Shown: positions 1 through 12,500 of the stretch, piece after piece | Layout: every line of letters begins with the position of its first letter | How positions within the stretch are numbered: position 1 is the stretch's first letter | Assembly: GCF_032854445.1 (NCBI RefSeq) | Contig: NC_088300.1 | Location: forward strand, 63,772,984-63,836,983 | Source: Liolophura sinensis | Lineage: Eukaryota; Mollusca; Polyplacophora; Chitonida; Chitonidae | DNA: 64,000 nt | Reading direction: 5' to 3' | Notes under the pieces: model-generated | What the model saw: the letters and a program-made list of their open reading frames with translations, nothing else | Told to the model about the DNA's origin: nothing | The model's database searches: none | Program-made: the position numbers and the translations under genes

Positions 1-25
1 ACCAGCAGATTTTATTTTACAACAA

Positions 26-131
26 TTTATTAGGTTTAACAAGAACAGATAACAAGACTTATACAAATACTAAAGTATTTAAGTTTAACAAGAAAGGAAA
101 GCAGTATCTATACAAATACTAAAGTACTTAC
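26..131. repeat. Two-copy ~50-60 bp tandem duplication with palindromic core
   Basis: The segment ending in AAATACTAAAGTATTT (a perfect palindrome at the first copy) occurs twice, each preceded by TTTAACAAGAA. It lies in the putative first intron of the heat-shock gene. Its function is unknown. Confidence 0.55.
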
Positions 132-332
132 ATGTACAACAGTGTCAAGTCCAAACGGACGAATATACTCCACAATGCTTAAAAATGCACAGAGGCAATA
201 TTCACCAGAGGGAAAATCCCCAGTATAACTGAGTGTATGACGAAATATACACAAAATTCCACAGACAGGGTCCGTGTACTAATAAGCACTGTCTACACAG
301 CATCCAAAACTCTCAATAATTCTCCTTTCTCC
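126..332 (-). other. Putative non-coding first exon (5'UTR) of a gene off the left edge
   Basis: Inferred transcript leader running leftwards from the TATA box at 356-363. Transcription would start near 330. No long open frame follows on the minus strand, but a consensus 5' splice site (GTAAGT, minus strand) lies at 131-126, so exon 1 could be an untranslated leader ending at 132. The coding part would then be beyond position 1. The boundaries are inference and the identity of the gene is unknown. Confidence 0.35.
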
Positions 333-355
333 GCCTTTGACCTGCTTTCATAGGT

Positions 356-450
356 CTTATATAGACTGGTGGAATTTTCTAGAATAAGAAAATTCTTGAA
401 CACTTGTTGTAAATAAACAGGCCCCGAACTGAGCGTATTCTGGAACATTC
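356..450 (-). promoter_or_regulatory. Heat-shock-type promoter: three perfect HSEs plus TATA box, facing left
   Basis: Alternating GAA/TTC units at 2-nt spacing form three perfect three-unit heat-shock elements: GAAttTTCtaGAA at 372-384, GAAaaTTCttGAA at 388-400 and TTCtgGAAcaTTC at 438-450. On the minus strand a TATA box (TATATAAG, 363-356) sits just downstream of the first two, the layout of HSF-driven promoters such as hsp70 genes. HSEs are palindromic, so the direction comes from the TATA box. The block around 420-485 is partly duplicated (a near-repeat of the CAGGCCC..GAACT.AGC segment). No coding sequence of the driven gene is visible in the window. Confidence 0.7.
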
Positions 451-2505
451 TAAGGCAGAGGCAGACAGCAGGCCCTGAACTCAGCATATGTAAACAGTGG
501 CAAGCTAAATTTAGAAGCTGACGGCAGTTGTTTATATAACACTGATTTTAGACAGCTAAATTTAGGCGGCTCTCTATAAGAAATTAAAAAGCCCAGCTTT
601 GCAGGATGGTTGATAGAACGATATATGTGCTGTTTCGGAGAGGTGGTGGTTTGTTACGAAAGCAAGCGGTATAACTATCTCACTTAGTTATAGTCTAGGG
701 TGCAGGGATTGCCCCGGGACCAGAAGCACCTGCACCCCACACACCCACCCCCACCATATAAACACGCCACTGCAGCATGTTTGACCTTAAAAGTTGATCA
801 GTTAGTTAACCATAAATTGCAGAATGCAGAAAATACAAAATACAGAAATTTTTTTAATAGGGTGATTGCTTTGAGGATTGCCATTTAGATGGAAACTATT
901 GCTAGAAATGCTAATGCACTTTGCTCAGATTTGAAAATTGTTAAAGTTTTTTGTACCTTAATAGTATATAGATAAATGTACTGCGATTTAGTGGGAAACG
1001 TTGTGGGGTAACAGATACGCCAGCATAATTGGTGTAGACGATCGATCAAGCTAAAGCTTCACCACTGGTTATCAAGGGATGTGGTGTTTTACTTACTAAT
1101 TACTGTCCCTGTATATGCGGAGGATTCAGAGTGATGAAGGACACCGCTAATGAAACTTTTGGCCCAACATGACGCCATAACACACACACGCACACACCAT
1201 TGCTCTAATGAAAACAAATACCAAATGCCCATCGATCGTTGTTGACATTCTGAACCATGTAAAACTTTATCACCTAAATTCACTTGAATACTGGTCATCA
1301 GTATAAGTTCCAGGTATGGTTTAACCTGCCACCTACAGAAACGACCTGCTATAACGTAGGAGGTAGGCATTAGTGAGATTATAAAATGGAGACCGTTCAA
1401 AGCTAGAAGTAGGCTAATGAAAGGCCAACTTAGTGCCAGCCCCACTTTCTTCTCTGTTACCACTATGAGTGCTTTTATTTAGTGTGACCAGTTCACAGAT
1501 ATGCGCCACAATAGGGGCAGATTTCTCTCGTTCAGTCCACGTTGTTTTCCTAGTTGTACGTCAGTTCCCGGTGATACGACGTGCAAAGACTCCGGAATGT
1601 TTTAGATAAATGAGGTCTGAGGACAAAAACGTTTTGTGATTGTATATAACCGGTATTGATCATCTTCATTCTTGGACTATGCAGCTCAGCTTTATACAGT
1701 ATACCATCAATGCGGTCTTTTTCACCGGTAATTGGATGTTAACATGTTGTCTGTTTGTTCCACTGACACTCCGATGTCTTACTTAAGCGCATCAGTTGGA
1801 ATATTCAGCCCAGTTCTGTTGCCCGGAAATGCGTAGGAGGACACAGGGCGCATTGTAGTAAAATAAAGGAGAGCTACCATTTCAGCCATTTGAGTGATAT
1901 GGTATTAAGGTGAAACTATGGCTTCATGCCTCGGTAATATATGTATGACACATTCAGTCTTATACATGGCTCAGTAATAGCTGAATTAAATTTTTAAAAA
2001 GGGGAATAGCATTCAGGAAACCCTGTCTTGACAACTGCCCCAGATGCGTCATTTCAAAAAGGAAATTCATTGTTAATGTTTACGAATTTTTGTGTGTGCG
2101 TGTATGTGTGTGTGTGTTTTTTTTTAGTTATGAGCCATCACTGACTTGTGCAATACAATTTTGGTAGAAAAAATAGGGGTGATTAGAAGTACAGATTTGG
2201 ATGAGGGCGAATAGATAATACGCTAAGTATAGTGACACGCACCTTTTTAGACTAGTGTCACGTACAAAGTACGAAATCATTCATATTATAAACTCATCAT
2301 CTAAGCAAATAACATCGATGCGAAATTAACGAATATGTAACTCTAAATATTGTAATCTGTTCAAGCTGTGAAATGATGTTATACTAAATTCACAGTTTTA
2401 TTAAAATTACACTACCATACAACGTAACTAACTATCTCTGCTAAGCTCATCAGCTCCTTGATTAGTTGTTCAATTAAGCGAAGACATCTGATTCAATATG
2501 GTAAT

Positions 2506-2705
2506 GAATCGCTGTGAGTTCATGTCCAGCTCGTGCTTGTTTCCTCTCCGGTAGTACAAGGGAAGGCCTGCCATCAACCTGCCGATGGTTGTGTGTTTCT
2601 CCCGCGCTCTGCCCGGTTTCTTCCCACCAAAATGCTGGCCGCCGTCGTATATGTGAAATATTCTTTACTACGGCGTAAAGCACCAGTCAAATAAATAAAT
2701 AAAAA
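2506..2705 (+). mobile_element. SINE (family 1), 5'-truncated
   Basis: It matches the body and tail of the intact copy at 16000-16268: the GCTGTGAGTTCA start, the GCCCGGTTTC block, the CCGTCGTAT..GTGAAATATTC block, the ACGGCGTAAA block, and an (AAAT)n tail. The tRNA-like head is missing. Confidence 0.8.
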
Positions 2706-4750
2706 TATTTGCAGTTCTTACATGCGGTAAAGACAAACGTTTGTAAGATTACATTAAGACTTATTATCGCCACGTGGCTTTAAGTCTCAAACGTTCTCAC
2801 TGCATACGCATCGTACATAAATATACGTGTCACAGGAACGCATGCGCAACTGTCTGGTATTTTGATCACATTTACGGTAAATGACGTCACATCTCATTCC
2901 GGTTCCCAGATAACTGGTAAATGTCTATGTTCTATGGCTCGATCTCAAGGTAATCAGGACTATGAAAATTTTATTCACGTCTAGGAACCACGGGACATAA
3001 GAATAAAACCATACAACTACTTCTTGAATTTGCCAGGTATCCTGCTTTGAAAAAAGTTTCTGCCATCGATTCTGATCTCTACAGGCTGCTGTGATCTGAG
3101 GAAAGTCGATGAAGAAATGGTAGGGAGACGTGAGGAGATATTGGACTGGCCAAGGTGGTGGGATCTGGGCACGATTAGCTTGTATGCTGACTGAGCCCTA
3201 AGTCGTGAAAAACTGTAATTCAGAGAACGACTATAAATATACAACTCCAAGTGAGATTAATTATGAAACAAATGGAGAACATTTGGCAGTGTCGTAAAAA
3301 TTTTGTCGCCAGAGACGGTCATTGGGCTAAATTCCCACCACTAAATGACCGAAATTTTCTATTTTTGACGCGGTGTCTCACAGCGCTCTCTGTATTTATA
3401 GATCAAGCGACGGACTGGTGAAGTATTCTGGAGAGAGCATCCGCCTACAGCTCAGCAAATTGATCTGTGAATAGAATAATCGATCTCTTCCATACTCTAT
3501 AATATGAGCCTAATAACGTGGGTCAGGGGTGCTGAGGAAATCTACCAGAAAACCAAGACTGCGGAATTCCACTGATTGATTGTCGTAGAACAACGGCTCC
3601 AAACCTCTGGCGATCGTTCGGCGGAAGCAGCTTGCTGTATGCACACAGATGCGACTATTATATTTAACAGCCCGAGGAGTCAATTCAAAAACCAAATACA
3701 CTCTTTAAAGCTATGTAAGTTTTTAAGAAAATCCCAAATACAATAATAACATTACCCAAAACTTTATTTGATAGAAGTGAATATACTTGAAACGAAAGTT
3801 GATGACGATTTTTGCCCAATAAATTAATATGATTCATTTAGTGGATTGATGCTGAAGAATTAATTCAAGATTGTGACCATAAGTAGATAATTATGCAGAC
3901 TTTTTAGCAATTCTTTCTATTTACTGCATCCACATGATATATGCATATAAGTGCAAAGATGTGTTAACGGAAGAATAGGCCGGAAGTTGAAAAGCTTCAT
4001 AATGTCATGAATGTTCCAACACTCGTCAGTTCAAGTCAAAATTAAACATGTCAGTACTTGAGGTGCACAGCATCAACACTTCAGTGCATGGCCATTAATT
4101 TACGTGATTGTGAAAACAAAAAATTATCCAAGATGAAACTAACGTGGAGATTATGGATCAGCCATCGTCTTTTCGGATCCTCTGATGTGGCGCATCACAT
4201 GGCCTTTTAAGAATTGCTTATTTGAGACTGATTTACAGAGAAAAAATTGTTTGTGACTATTTTGGTCTTGTTTTTACCTCTGTTTCTAAATAACTCAGGT
4301 TTCACTGTTTGTTGTCTTCTCATTTAACTAAATAGACCTGAAGAAACTCTTACTATCAACATGCCCGCTGCTTGTCCAAGCGAAATCTTGCTTCCGCATA
4401 CTGGAAAGTAAAGTGGGCTATTTCACTCATTTGTATTAAAAAAAATGTGATCCTGGCTAATACTAGAGTTTGACCTCTCCAGCCTACATCATTTCAGACG
4501 TTTTACATAGTCGCAGTGACAGCAATTTGCTTTAAATGAGCAAACGACGAAGCAATATAATGGTGTAAATCAAAATTTAATTTAATTGTAATTTAATTTT
4601 AATTAGAATAATCGTTTCTACAATTCCAGTGATGTAATACTTTATAAGTGTGACGTCTGTAGGTCCGATGGATTAATTATGTAGATGCGTACTAATTAAA
4701 TGCAGATATTTCTTCGTTGCATGCAGCCTATAATAGTCTATAACCTATAG

Positions 4751-4903
<153 letters not shown>

Positions 4904-5609
4904 TGGTGGTTTACACTTAAAATAGCGTAATACTACATGCATATACGTCATGATACATTATCGTGCGGAGGAGGGATTTGCGTGTTTTACGGAACTGTTG
5001 ACCGCTGTGAGGCCTCATAAATGTCACTGGACATATAAACATTGGCCGAAGAAGCTATATACTTAGGAAGTGAGCTGACGGTTACCTGGCTCTGTGTGTT
5101 GGTCCCTGCAGCAGTTCACGAGGGCCAATGTTAACATACATCCCCATTGACAACACATTCATTGTACTCGCCCACACATAGCTTTCCAATACATTGTGCT
5201 TACAAGAAAAACGAAGGTAAAGCCAAAGCAATTTGTACTCTTCTCCATCACAGCTCGAATCAGGAGCAATTTATAGCTGCAGGGCACTTGTTGTAAACGT
5301 TCCTCTACCAATAAAGGGCAGTTAGAGATTTATTGGATGGGCTCAAATTTTCGGCATGGTTAAAATTTTCTGTTGTTATAAAATATCGTTCCTTACACAT
5401 CAATTTTTCACAGCCAATGCATATGATACGGAGCCAAAAGGCATCAGTGCATATGTTATCATATATCACATTGTGTATCCACAACAGTTAATTACCTGGT
5501 ATTGTGAAAGTGTTGGAAAGGCAAATGACGAGGAATAACTGAAACGTTTCGTCATCAGAAACGTTTACCTTATTTTGAACGTATTCGTTTGTTTACGGTA
5601 TTGATGGTA

Positions 5610-5830
5610 ATTTATTTATGTATTTATTTATTTATTTTTTAATTATACGACTGTCGTTAAAATCAGTTTAGGGGTGGAGGAAAACGGAGTGCTCGGGTTA
5701 AACCACCGACCTTTGGCGATTTACTGACAAGCACGCCGTATTGGTGGAAGACAGGTGGCATTCAGCGAACGTTAGGCTGCCCAAACCGCCAGACGAATAT
5801 GACGAACGCCGTTGTCCTCAAGCCCGACAC
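5610..5830 (-). mobile_element. Diverged SINE-like element
   Basis: It begins with a (TTTA)n tail, followed by blocks resembling the SINE body in reverse (TATACGAC, GGAGGAAAAC, AACCACCGACC). It is a more diverged relative of family 1. Confidence 0.5.
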
Positions 5831-5840
5831 AAACAATAAG

Positions 5841-6195
5841 ACTGAGTGAGTGAGTGCTTGGGGTTTAACGTGGTACTCAACAATTTTTCAGTCATATGAC
5901 GACGAAGGAATCCTTGGGGTGTATGTAATGTGCCTCCTTGTTGTAGGACAGATTTCCCCCGCTCTTTTATCTAGTGCTACTTCACTGAGACGATTTACCA
6001 ACATGTAAGCCGCCCCGCCCGAGCCTTTATACGGATTCGGGTCAACCAGTCGTTGCACTATTCACTACATGCTGAACGCCAAGCAAGGAAGTTACAACTT
6101 CCTCTTTTAAAGTCTTAGGTACGACTAGACCCAGGATTGATCCTGGATCTACCGCTCTTGAAGCGAACGCTCTACCAACTGTGCTATCCGGGCAA
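5841..6195 (-). mobile_element. tRNA-derived SINE (family 2), near full length
   Basis: On the minus strand the right end starts with a tRNA-like head (GCCCGGATAGCACAGTTGGT, then a TAGAGCG A-box core and a GGATCAATCC B-box-like segment). It continues through a ~250-bp body and ends in a motif around TATGACTGAAAAATTGTTGA and a CACTCACTCACTC tail. A separate 3' fragment (20515-20586) and 5' head (37376-37460) of the same family occur elsewhere in the window. The tRNA-like head is part of the SINE and is not a tRNA gene. Confidence 0.8.
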
Positions 6196-6244
6196 ATAAG
6201 AGCAGCGGGTATGTACAAATCCCTTCTGTAAGGCAGTTTTAAAT

Positions 6245-6515
6245 TTTATTTATTTATTTATTTGATTGGTGTTTTACGCTGTACTCAAGAATATTTCACT
6301 TATACGACGGCGACCAGCATTATGGTGGGAGGAAACCGGGCAGAGCCCGGGGGAAACCCACGACCATCCGCAGGTTGCTGGAAGACCTTCCCACGTACGG
6401 CCGGAGAGGAAGCCAGCATGAACTGGACTTGAACTCACAGCGACCGCATTGGTGAAAGACTCCTGGGTCATTGCGCTGCGCTAGCGCGCTAACCAACTGA
6501 GCCACGGAGGACCCC
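6245..6515 (-). mobile_element. tRNA-derived SINE (family 1), near full length
   Basis: A reverse-oriented full copy: a TTTATTTATTTATT tail at the left, the SINE body, and a tRNA-like head at the right (minus strand CTCCGTGGCTCAGTTGGTTA, then GCGCGCTAGCGC). A-box-like TGGCTCAGTTGG and B-box-like GAGTTCAAGTCC sequences are visible. Open frames across it are SINE-derived. Confidence 0.88.
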
Positions 6516-6953
6516 AGGTTGTATTAAAGGTGGTAATTAAGAATATTTCAATATAATAAACAATAATGTGGCCTTTAAAGTTTTAGTATAAGCATTCTCT
6601 AACATTTCTTGTCCCCATATTAGTAACATACGTATGAACCTACATGAGGTTAACATGCCAAAGATTTGTTGTTGTAATGTCCATTTCCACTGCAGCTTCT
6701 TGTCGGTGTGTAATACACTGCCTCTACTTAGTTTTGTGTGCACATCAGAAATATTTATTTTAACACGCTCGACTGAGAAATTACAAAAACGAGCAAGAAA
6801 GGTCCGAGCTGATATGTCAGCATTGTTCGAAACACTAAAATAAGCACTGGCGCATACGCAACGTTTTTACTTCCAACGTTTTGATTTGAGTGCTTTTATT
6901 AAAGACATTGCAGCCTACTTTATATCTTTAAATAATATGGACCGATTTGTTTA

Positions 6954-7180
6954 ACTGATTGGTGATTTTAATATTTCACTTATACGACGGCGGTCAGAAC
7001 TATGGTGAGAGTAATCCAGGCAGCGCCCCGGGGAAACTTACAACCATCCGCTGCTGGTTGCTGGCAATCCTACCCACGTACGGCTGGAGAGGAAGCCAGC
7101 ATGAGTTGGATTTGAACTCACAGCGACCACATTAGTGGGAGGCTTCTACGTCATTGCGCCGCGCTAACGTGTTAACCCCC
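6954..7180 (-). mobile_element. SINE (family 1), diverged copy
   Basis: It has the TGATTGGTG tail segment, CTTATACGACGGCGG, a GGAAGCCAGCATGAG block and the tRNA-like head region, with internal changes relative to the intact copies. Confidence 0.75.
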
Positions 7181-7368
7181 TTAAATAATACGAACAGTTA
7201 CAATGAAACTCTATTTGAGGTAAATGGATACGAGGGCGGATTTCACTAGTTACTTTGATCATTTGGTATTACATTGTCGTCATGTTCTAACTGTATTATA
7301 AATGCTGTAGTATTTCATACCGAATAGGGGATACGGGTGTGTCTGCATTTCCCAAATGGCCAGGCGCC

Positions 7369-7513
7369 ACTTTTCACAAACCTTTGTAAATCAGGTTTTT
7401 GTAACTTTTCTCGTAAATGACGTCGTCTAATAGCACAATAACGCAATCAACGTCTTTTAGGAAAAAAATTACGAAAAATGTGACTTACGAGGTTTTGTGA
7501 AAGTGGCCCCTGG
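7369..7513. mobile_element. Short foldback (MITE-like) element
   Basis: The left arm starts CCAGGCGCCACTTTTCACAA. The reverse complement of the right arm reads CCAGGGGCCACTTTCACAAA. The arms remain alignable for about 45 bp each, leaving a ~50-bp core. There is no coding capacity. Confidence 0.65.
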
Positions 7514-8214
7514 CTGGTTGCGACTTGCTATTAAGAGTCCATTGATCACTGAGACCTCATATAAAGCAAATATTCACACATGTTAAACAGATATCAGTGA
7601 ATCACTGTCATAATAAATCTTTCCCAACTGTAAATCAAGGACGCGAATTTGACCAATTATAATCAGTAGTGTTGCAAGCAGGTCAACCAGATGTCCCACG
7701 CATTGGTTGCAAATGTTCAACTGTTCTGTGACGTCATGACATTACAATGGCTTTCACCAGGAATGGAGTGAAAAGTAACGCTGCTACGGGAAGGTGTGGT
7801 AGGAAATTGAATGTGGCGGATACACCCATTAGCCCTGTACTCTGAATATTAATTTCCTAATTCGTTTATTTCACTCAAGTTTAAGGTCACACTCAGCAAT
7901 GTTTCACTTATGATAGCGAAATTAAATGGTATGAATGAAATAAACCGAAATACCAGGGAAAAAACTAGATATCTGATCAATGCTCCGACCTAATGCTCAC
8001 ATAAAGTAAATGTATTTACATGCACATGTACACATTGTAGCTGTACTTTTATTAGGTATTACCGTTATACGCTTATCTTTTCTTCTGATGAACTGAATGA
8101 AGAGCTTATGAACAGTAGGTGCACGAAAGGCAACGAAATCACTAACGTGAAGAATATGTCAGACAAAAGACCGTTAAAGACTGTTCACAAAGATAGTTCC
8201 ATTTATGTTTTTTC

Positions 8215-8490
8215 AACTTGGTAAAATACATTTGAAACTTTAAATTCTACGGTGGACTTTCCGGATTATACTGAGACAAGTGATGCCACGTGAAGTTTTT
8301 ACCATTTGCCAGAGATGTAAGTAAACTGTTAGACTTCATCATTAAAAATGCATTTACATCTACGAATGCATTCACCGAAAAGACCTTGACAAAATATACA
8401 GCTGTGGCGCCACCGATGCCTCTCGGTTACTAGAAACCACTGTAGAATCTAGTGAATTAAAACCATTTTATTCGGTTGGAAAAATTCTTT
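8215..8490 (+). repeat. Interspersed repeat family R270, copy 1
   Basis: It shares an ordered series of blocks with 38810-39085 and 57070-57390: a (G/A)TAAAATRCATTTG start, a central AAATGCAT..A..TCTA..AAT..ATTC segment, CCTTGA.AAA/CGTGAAACGA, and a TTTTA.TCGGTT end. It is not tRNA-related as far as I can see. Confidence 0.55.
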
Positions 8491-9304
8491 AAAAAATATA
8501 TCGATTTTTTTTCTTGTCAGTGTTTAATGGTCTTTCATATGATATACTTCATTTTAGCCTTTTCTTTGCCTTGAAAACGGTCAGCAACGTATGTATGATT
8601 GGTCTAGGACTTCCCCGAAGAATACATTAATGGCATTTACGGATGTGCAATATCTAGTGATCAAAAACTGCACAATGCTGTAATGTGTAGAAATAAAATC
8701 ACTTAAGTCACCTTAAAAGGCATTTAGTGCTGATTCAAAATGATCTTCATGATTTATTTTTACATTTTGTATACCCTAAATTTCAAACAAAGACTAAAGG
8801 CTCCACGGTGAACCTTTTGAACAATAGCGGTGAACAAGCGTATTATACCGATACTTTTTAGCTGCTAAACGACATCTTATTGCTATATTTCTACGTTCAC
8901 CGCACATACACGAGGAGTACTGCATCTTTATTTGTACTAAGTATGAGAATATAACTGTTAAAAGCATAAAAGAATCCCTGATCTTCACAGCGCTTTAGTG
9001 TGCTTAGTATGGCATAAATAGTGCACCGTATAAAGCATCAATGTTCTACATGTTACTCACCATAAAAATGTAAGACGATAATAAAACCCATGTTAACAGT
9101 TTAACAAGTGTTATAGTTGACAAATGGTCACAAGTAACCAGTGAAATACGGCGTCGTGTCAATTAACCTCAGCTACATTCTCTTGCAACATGAACCAACA
9201 TGAAAAGAAATTATATCAGCTACTGTTTATATCCATCTGTATGTAGTAAAAACTAAGGTAAAACAGAGGTACAAACTCTGTTATCTTTGATGTGCTTTTG
9301 CTGT

Positions 9305-9324
9305 ACCTGTATACGTATACAGGT
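9305..9324. promoter_or_regulatory. 20-bp perfect palindrome upstream of gene A
   Basis: ACCTGTATACGTATACAGGT is its own reverse complement over all 20 bases and lies about 180 bp before the gene A start codon. Its position suggests a possible dimeric transcription-factor site, but no known factor is assigned. Confidence 0.4.
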
Positions 9325-9506
9325 CTTTCTGCACGGGGTCAGAGTGGCGCACAAAGTATAACCGATAAGATAGCAGTCCTGTACCATGTGATACTGGGCT
9401 GTACTATGGACAATAGCTAATACAATTTTGCTACTCTAATCCATGGGCTGAATCACCGTACTTAGGGATTATTGACCATTGCCATTTTCATACGCAGAGA
9501 AAAGTC

Positions 9507-9549
9507 ATGACTCACATTGTGACATGTATCAGTGTCCTGCTGTTTGTAC
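9507..9549 (+). CDS. Gene A exon 1: signal peptide
   Basis: It encodes MTHIVTCISVLLFV plus one base, with donor GTAAGT. Joined in phase 1 to exon 2 it continues LAVSAQ, giving a hydrophobic core followed by a small-residue cleavage region before the first CTLD. The start was chosen because it opens the signal peptide and the phase fits exon 2 exactly. No clear TATA box is seen upstream. Confidence 0.85.
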
Positions 9550-12500
9550 GTAAGTACCAAGAAACTAATTACTTTCTGGTTGACAACCGCCATATTTGTA
9601 TACTATGTGTCAGTATTTCCGGTCAGAAGGGTACGGAGAGCTTTAGATAAATCAGTGGGGATATAATTAGGAAAAGCACTGACTAAAATATATGAACCCG
9701 TCCATTGCACAATTTTAATGTTGCCTTTTTAATCTGAACCCCGTCTAATTACTTTTCATTAATAGCAGCAAACACGCCATACTTGCCGTTCTGTTTATTC
9801 CTGCACCCTTAAATGTCGGTTCACACGATGCATCTGTTCTTGCGAAATACGTTGCATCGTGTAAACATATACAATTGTGTGAAATATGGTCTGCAAAGCA
9901 TCCACCGCTGTTGGAATCTGTCATCATTTGATACACCGCTGAAGATTTCAGCACATTTATTTAATTGTTTATTTATTTGATTGGTATTTTATGCCGTATT
10001 GAAGAATATTCCACTTATGCGAAGGCGGCCAGCATTATGGTTAGAGGAAACCACGCAGGGCTCGCTGGAAATCCACGACCATCTGCAAGTTGCTGGCAGA
10101 ATTTCCCACATGCTACCGGAGAGGAGGAAGCCAGCATGAGTTGGCCTTGAACTCACAGTGACTGCTTTGGTGAGAGGCTTCAGAGTCATTTCACCGCGCT
10201 GGCACGCTACCCAGTTGGTCAAGCAGAATTCTGCAAGCACAAGTAAACCACAAAAATAACTTTGCTTTGGAGAGCATCATTCGTTACCAAAAAACATTCA
10301 AAGCAAATCTTCATTATCATTACAAATGAGGGTAAACTAGGAGAAAGCAAAACCGTATGAAACTGAGTCAAATGTCTGCAGCCAGATTCTAATCAAATAT
10401 TTTCCAGACATTTTGTGAAGAAGAATTTTACCGGTATCATTTTAAGTGAATTGTCCCAAGTCTTGCACGTCAACTACCAGTTCTTACATGTGTAAGTCGA
10501 CAATCTGACCCAGTGTTATGATCCACAGTGGTACAATGATAACAACATGACCTAGTGCTCTAAACAACACTTGTGCCAGACGCCTATATGATCCAGTATT
10601 CTGAACAACACATGTGCATGGATGACAACATAATCCTGTGATCTGAACAACACATGTTCCAGAATGACCACAAATCCTGCATATTATATAGTGTTTTAGA
10701 GAACACGAGTGACAAGATGAAACTGACATCTTCCGTTCTGAATAAGACGTAGGTGACGATATGAAGGTGTGATTAGTATTCTGAACAACACGTGAGTGTG
10801 GGAGTGGAGTTATGATCAAGTATTCTTAACATGTGAGTGTAGGAATGCAGCTGTGATCAAGTATTCTGAATAACATGTGAGTGTTTGGATGAAGTTGTGA
10901 TCGAGCATTCTGAACAACATGTGAGTGTGGGAATGAAGTTGTGATTAAGTATTCTTAACAACAGGTGAGTGTAAAGAAAACAGTTGTGATCAAGTATTCT
11001 GAAAAATGTGTGAGTGTGGGAGTGGAGTCATGATCAAGTATTCTGAACAACATGTGAGTGTGGGAATGAAGTTGTGATCAGGTATTCTGAACAACGTGTG
11101 AGTGTGGGAATGAAGTTGTCATCAAGTATTCTTCACAACAGGTGAGTGTAGGAATACAGTTGTAATCAGGTATTTTCAACAACGCGTGAGTGTAGGGATG
11201 ACGTTGTGATCAAATATTCTAAAAAAAAAACATAGATATAGACATGTTCTGGTATTCTGAACAACCCAATTATAATGATAATGATATAACGACAGCATCT
11301 AAATGGCGATTAACCTGTGATACACTGTTTTGGACACCAGGTTTACTAGGAAGACGTTAAAGCTAAGAAATTTGATCGACCATTACTGCGAGGATAATAT
11401 ATACATCATACGACACAATGATTGCTGCAAGAAAAGACTTTAAGGCTTGATTGGATGGAGAGCAAGACGATACCACCCGAAGGTAATCTGCACAAGACAG
11501 TCACCTAGAGAGTGTCTTTGCGTGGGAATCTGTACTGTACTCTTGTTCAGATGGCAGTTTTCTTCACACTACATTGTCCTGACAGTAATATGACGACAGA
11601 GTGGGAATGGCTAGATGAACCATCATTGTGGAGAGAACACAACCACTTAGAGGACGACGCGTACAAGTGGGTATCTGTACAGCCAAGTAACTGAGATCAC
11701 AGTAGGCGTATGACCAAGTTTTCTGACCATCACAGTAAGTAAAAAGACAGAAGTGGTATGGCGATATTTGGATCACTGACTAGATCACACAACATAGACG
11801 TTATGATCGGTATTCAAAACGCGTATCGCCAATATATGGCTAAGTAACATGGCGGTTAGGGTAATTAATAGTCATGCATCCACGGAGACAACATTATCCC
11901 ATGATGATATGAAACGTACTGTATCATACAAAAGTACATTTGCTTTGATGGTGATATGATCAGTGCAATCTTAGAATGATAATGGAAACTCGGTTGTTAA
12001 TATCTGTACAAGGAGGAACAACGCTGTTACTGTTGATAAAATCGTGACAGGGTTTCTATAGAAAGAAATTTACTGTAGACACGATAGTGCGATACGGCTG
12101 AGACATTGGCGAATATTTGGAACAATACATCTACTGTTGACATGCATGACCTATTCAAGTTGAGATGCCGGAACAGCATATTATACTGTTGATGTATACT
12201 AGCGATATGGATGATCCATGTGCATTGTTAACCTCATAAAGCAATAAATTACCAATAAAAAGTTAATTATCATTGAGATATAACGAATTTGGAAGAAATT
12301 ATCACTGTGAAGAACATGTCGCACTCGTCTGCCACAACATGTATCGGTTAGCCCAATGTAGGCGGTTATAATCTAGAATGAGTTATGAAGTTATGGTCCC
12401 AGGTCCCCTCACGCATAGTTCTCCACGCCTACAGCATACCGCCACACGTAGGTAGGAAAGACATGAAGGTGGTTGAAAATGAACAAAATTTGTTGATTTT

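Noticed and set aside
1089-1463. 124-codon minus-strand open frame, the longest in the left 9 kb
   Set aside because: No domain, signal or splice context recognised; composition looks like non-coding DNA, and it contains a CA-rich patch. It may be chance or a decayed repeat.
6150-6195. tRNA-like sequence
   Set aside because: It is the head of a SINE, without a full cloverleaf; the same is true of the heads at 6470-6515 and 16000-16050.
6274-6505. Minus-strand open frames (also 16043-16240, 18361-18546, 9989-10240)
   Set aside because: They are translations of SINE bodies that recur in several copies; not host genes.
10500-11280. CRISPR-like regular array
   Set aside because: Units are directly adjacent and degenerate with no unique spacers, in an animal intron; it is a minisatellite.
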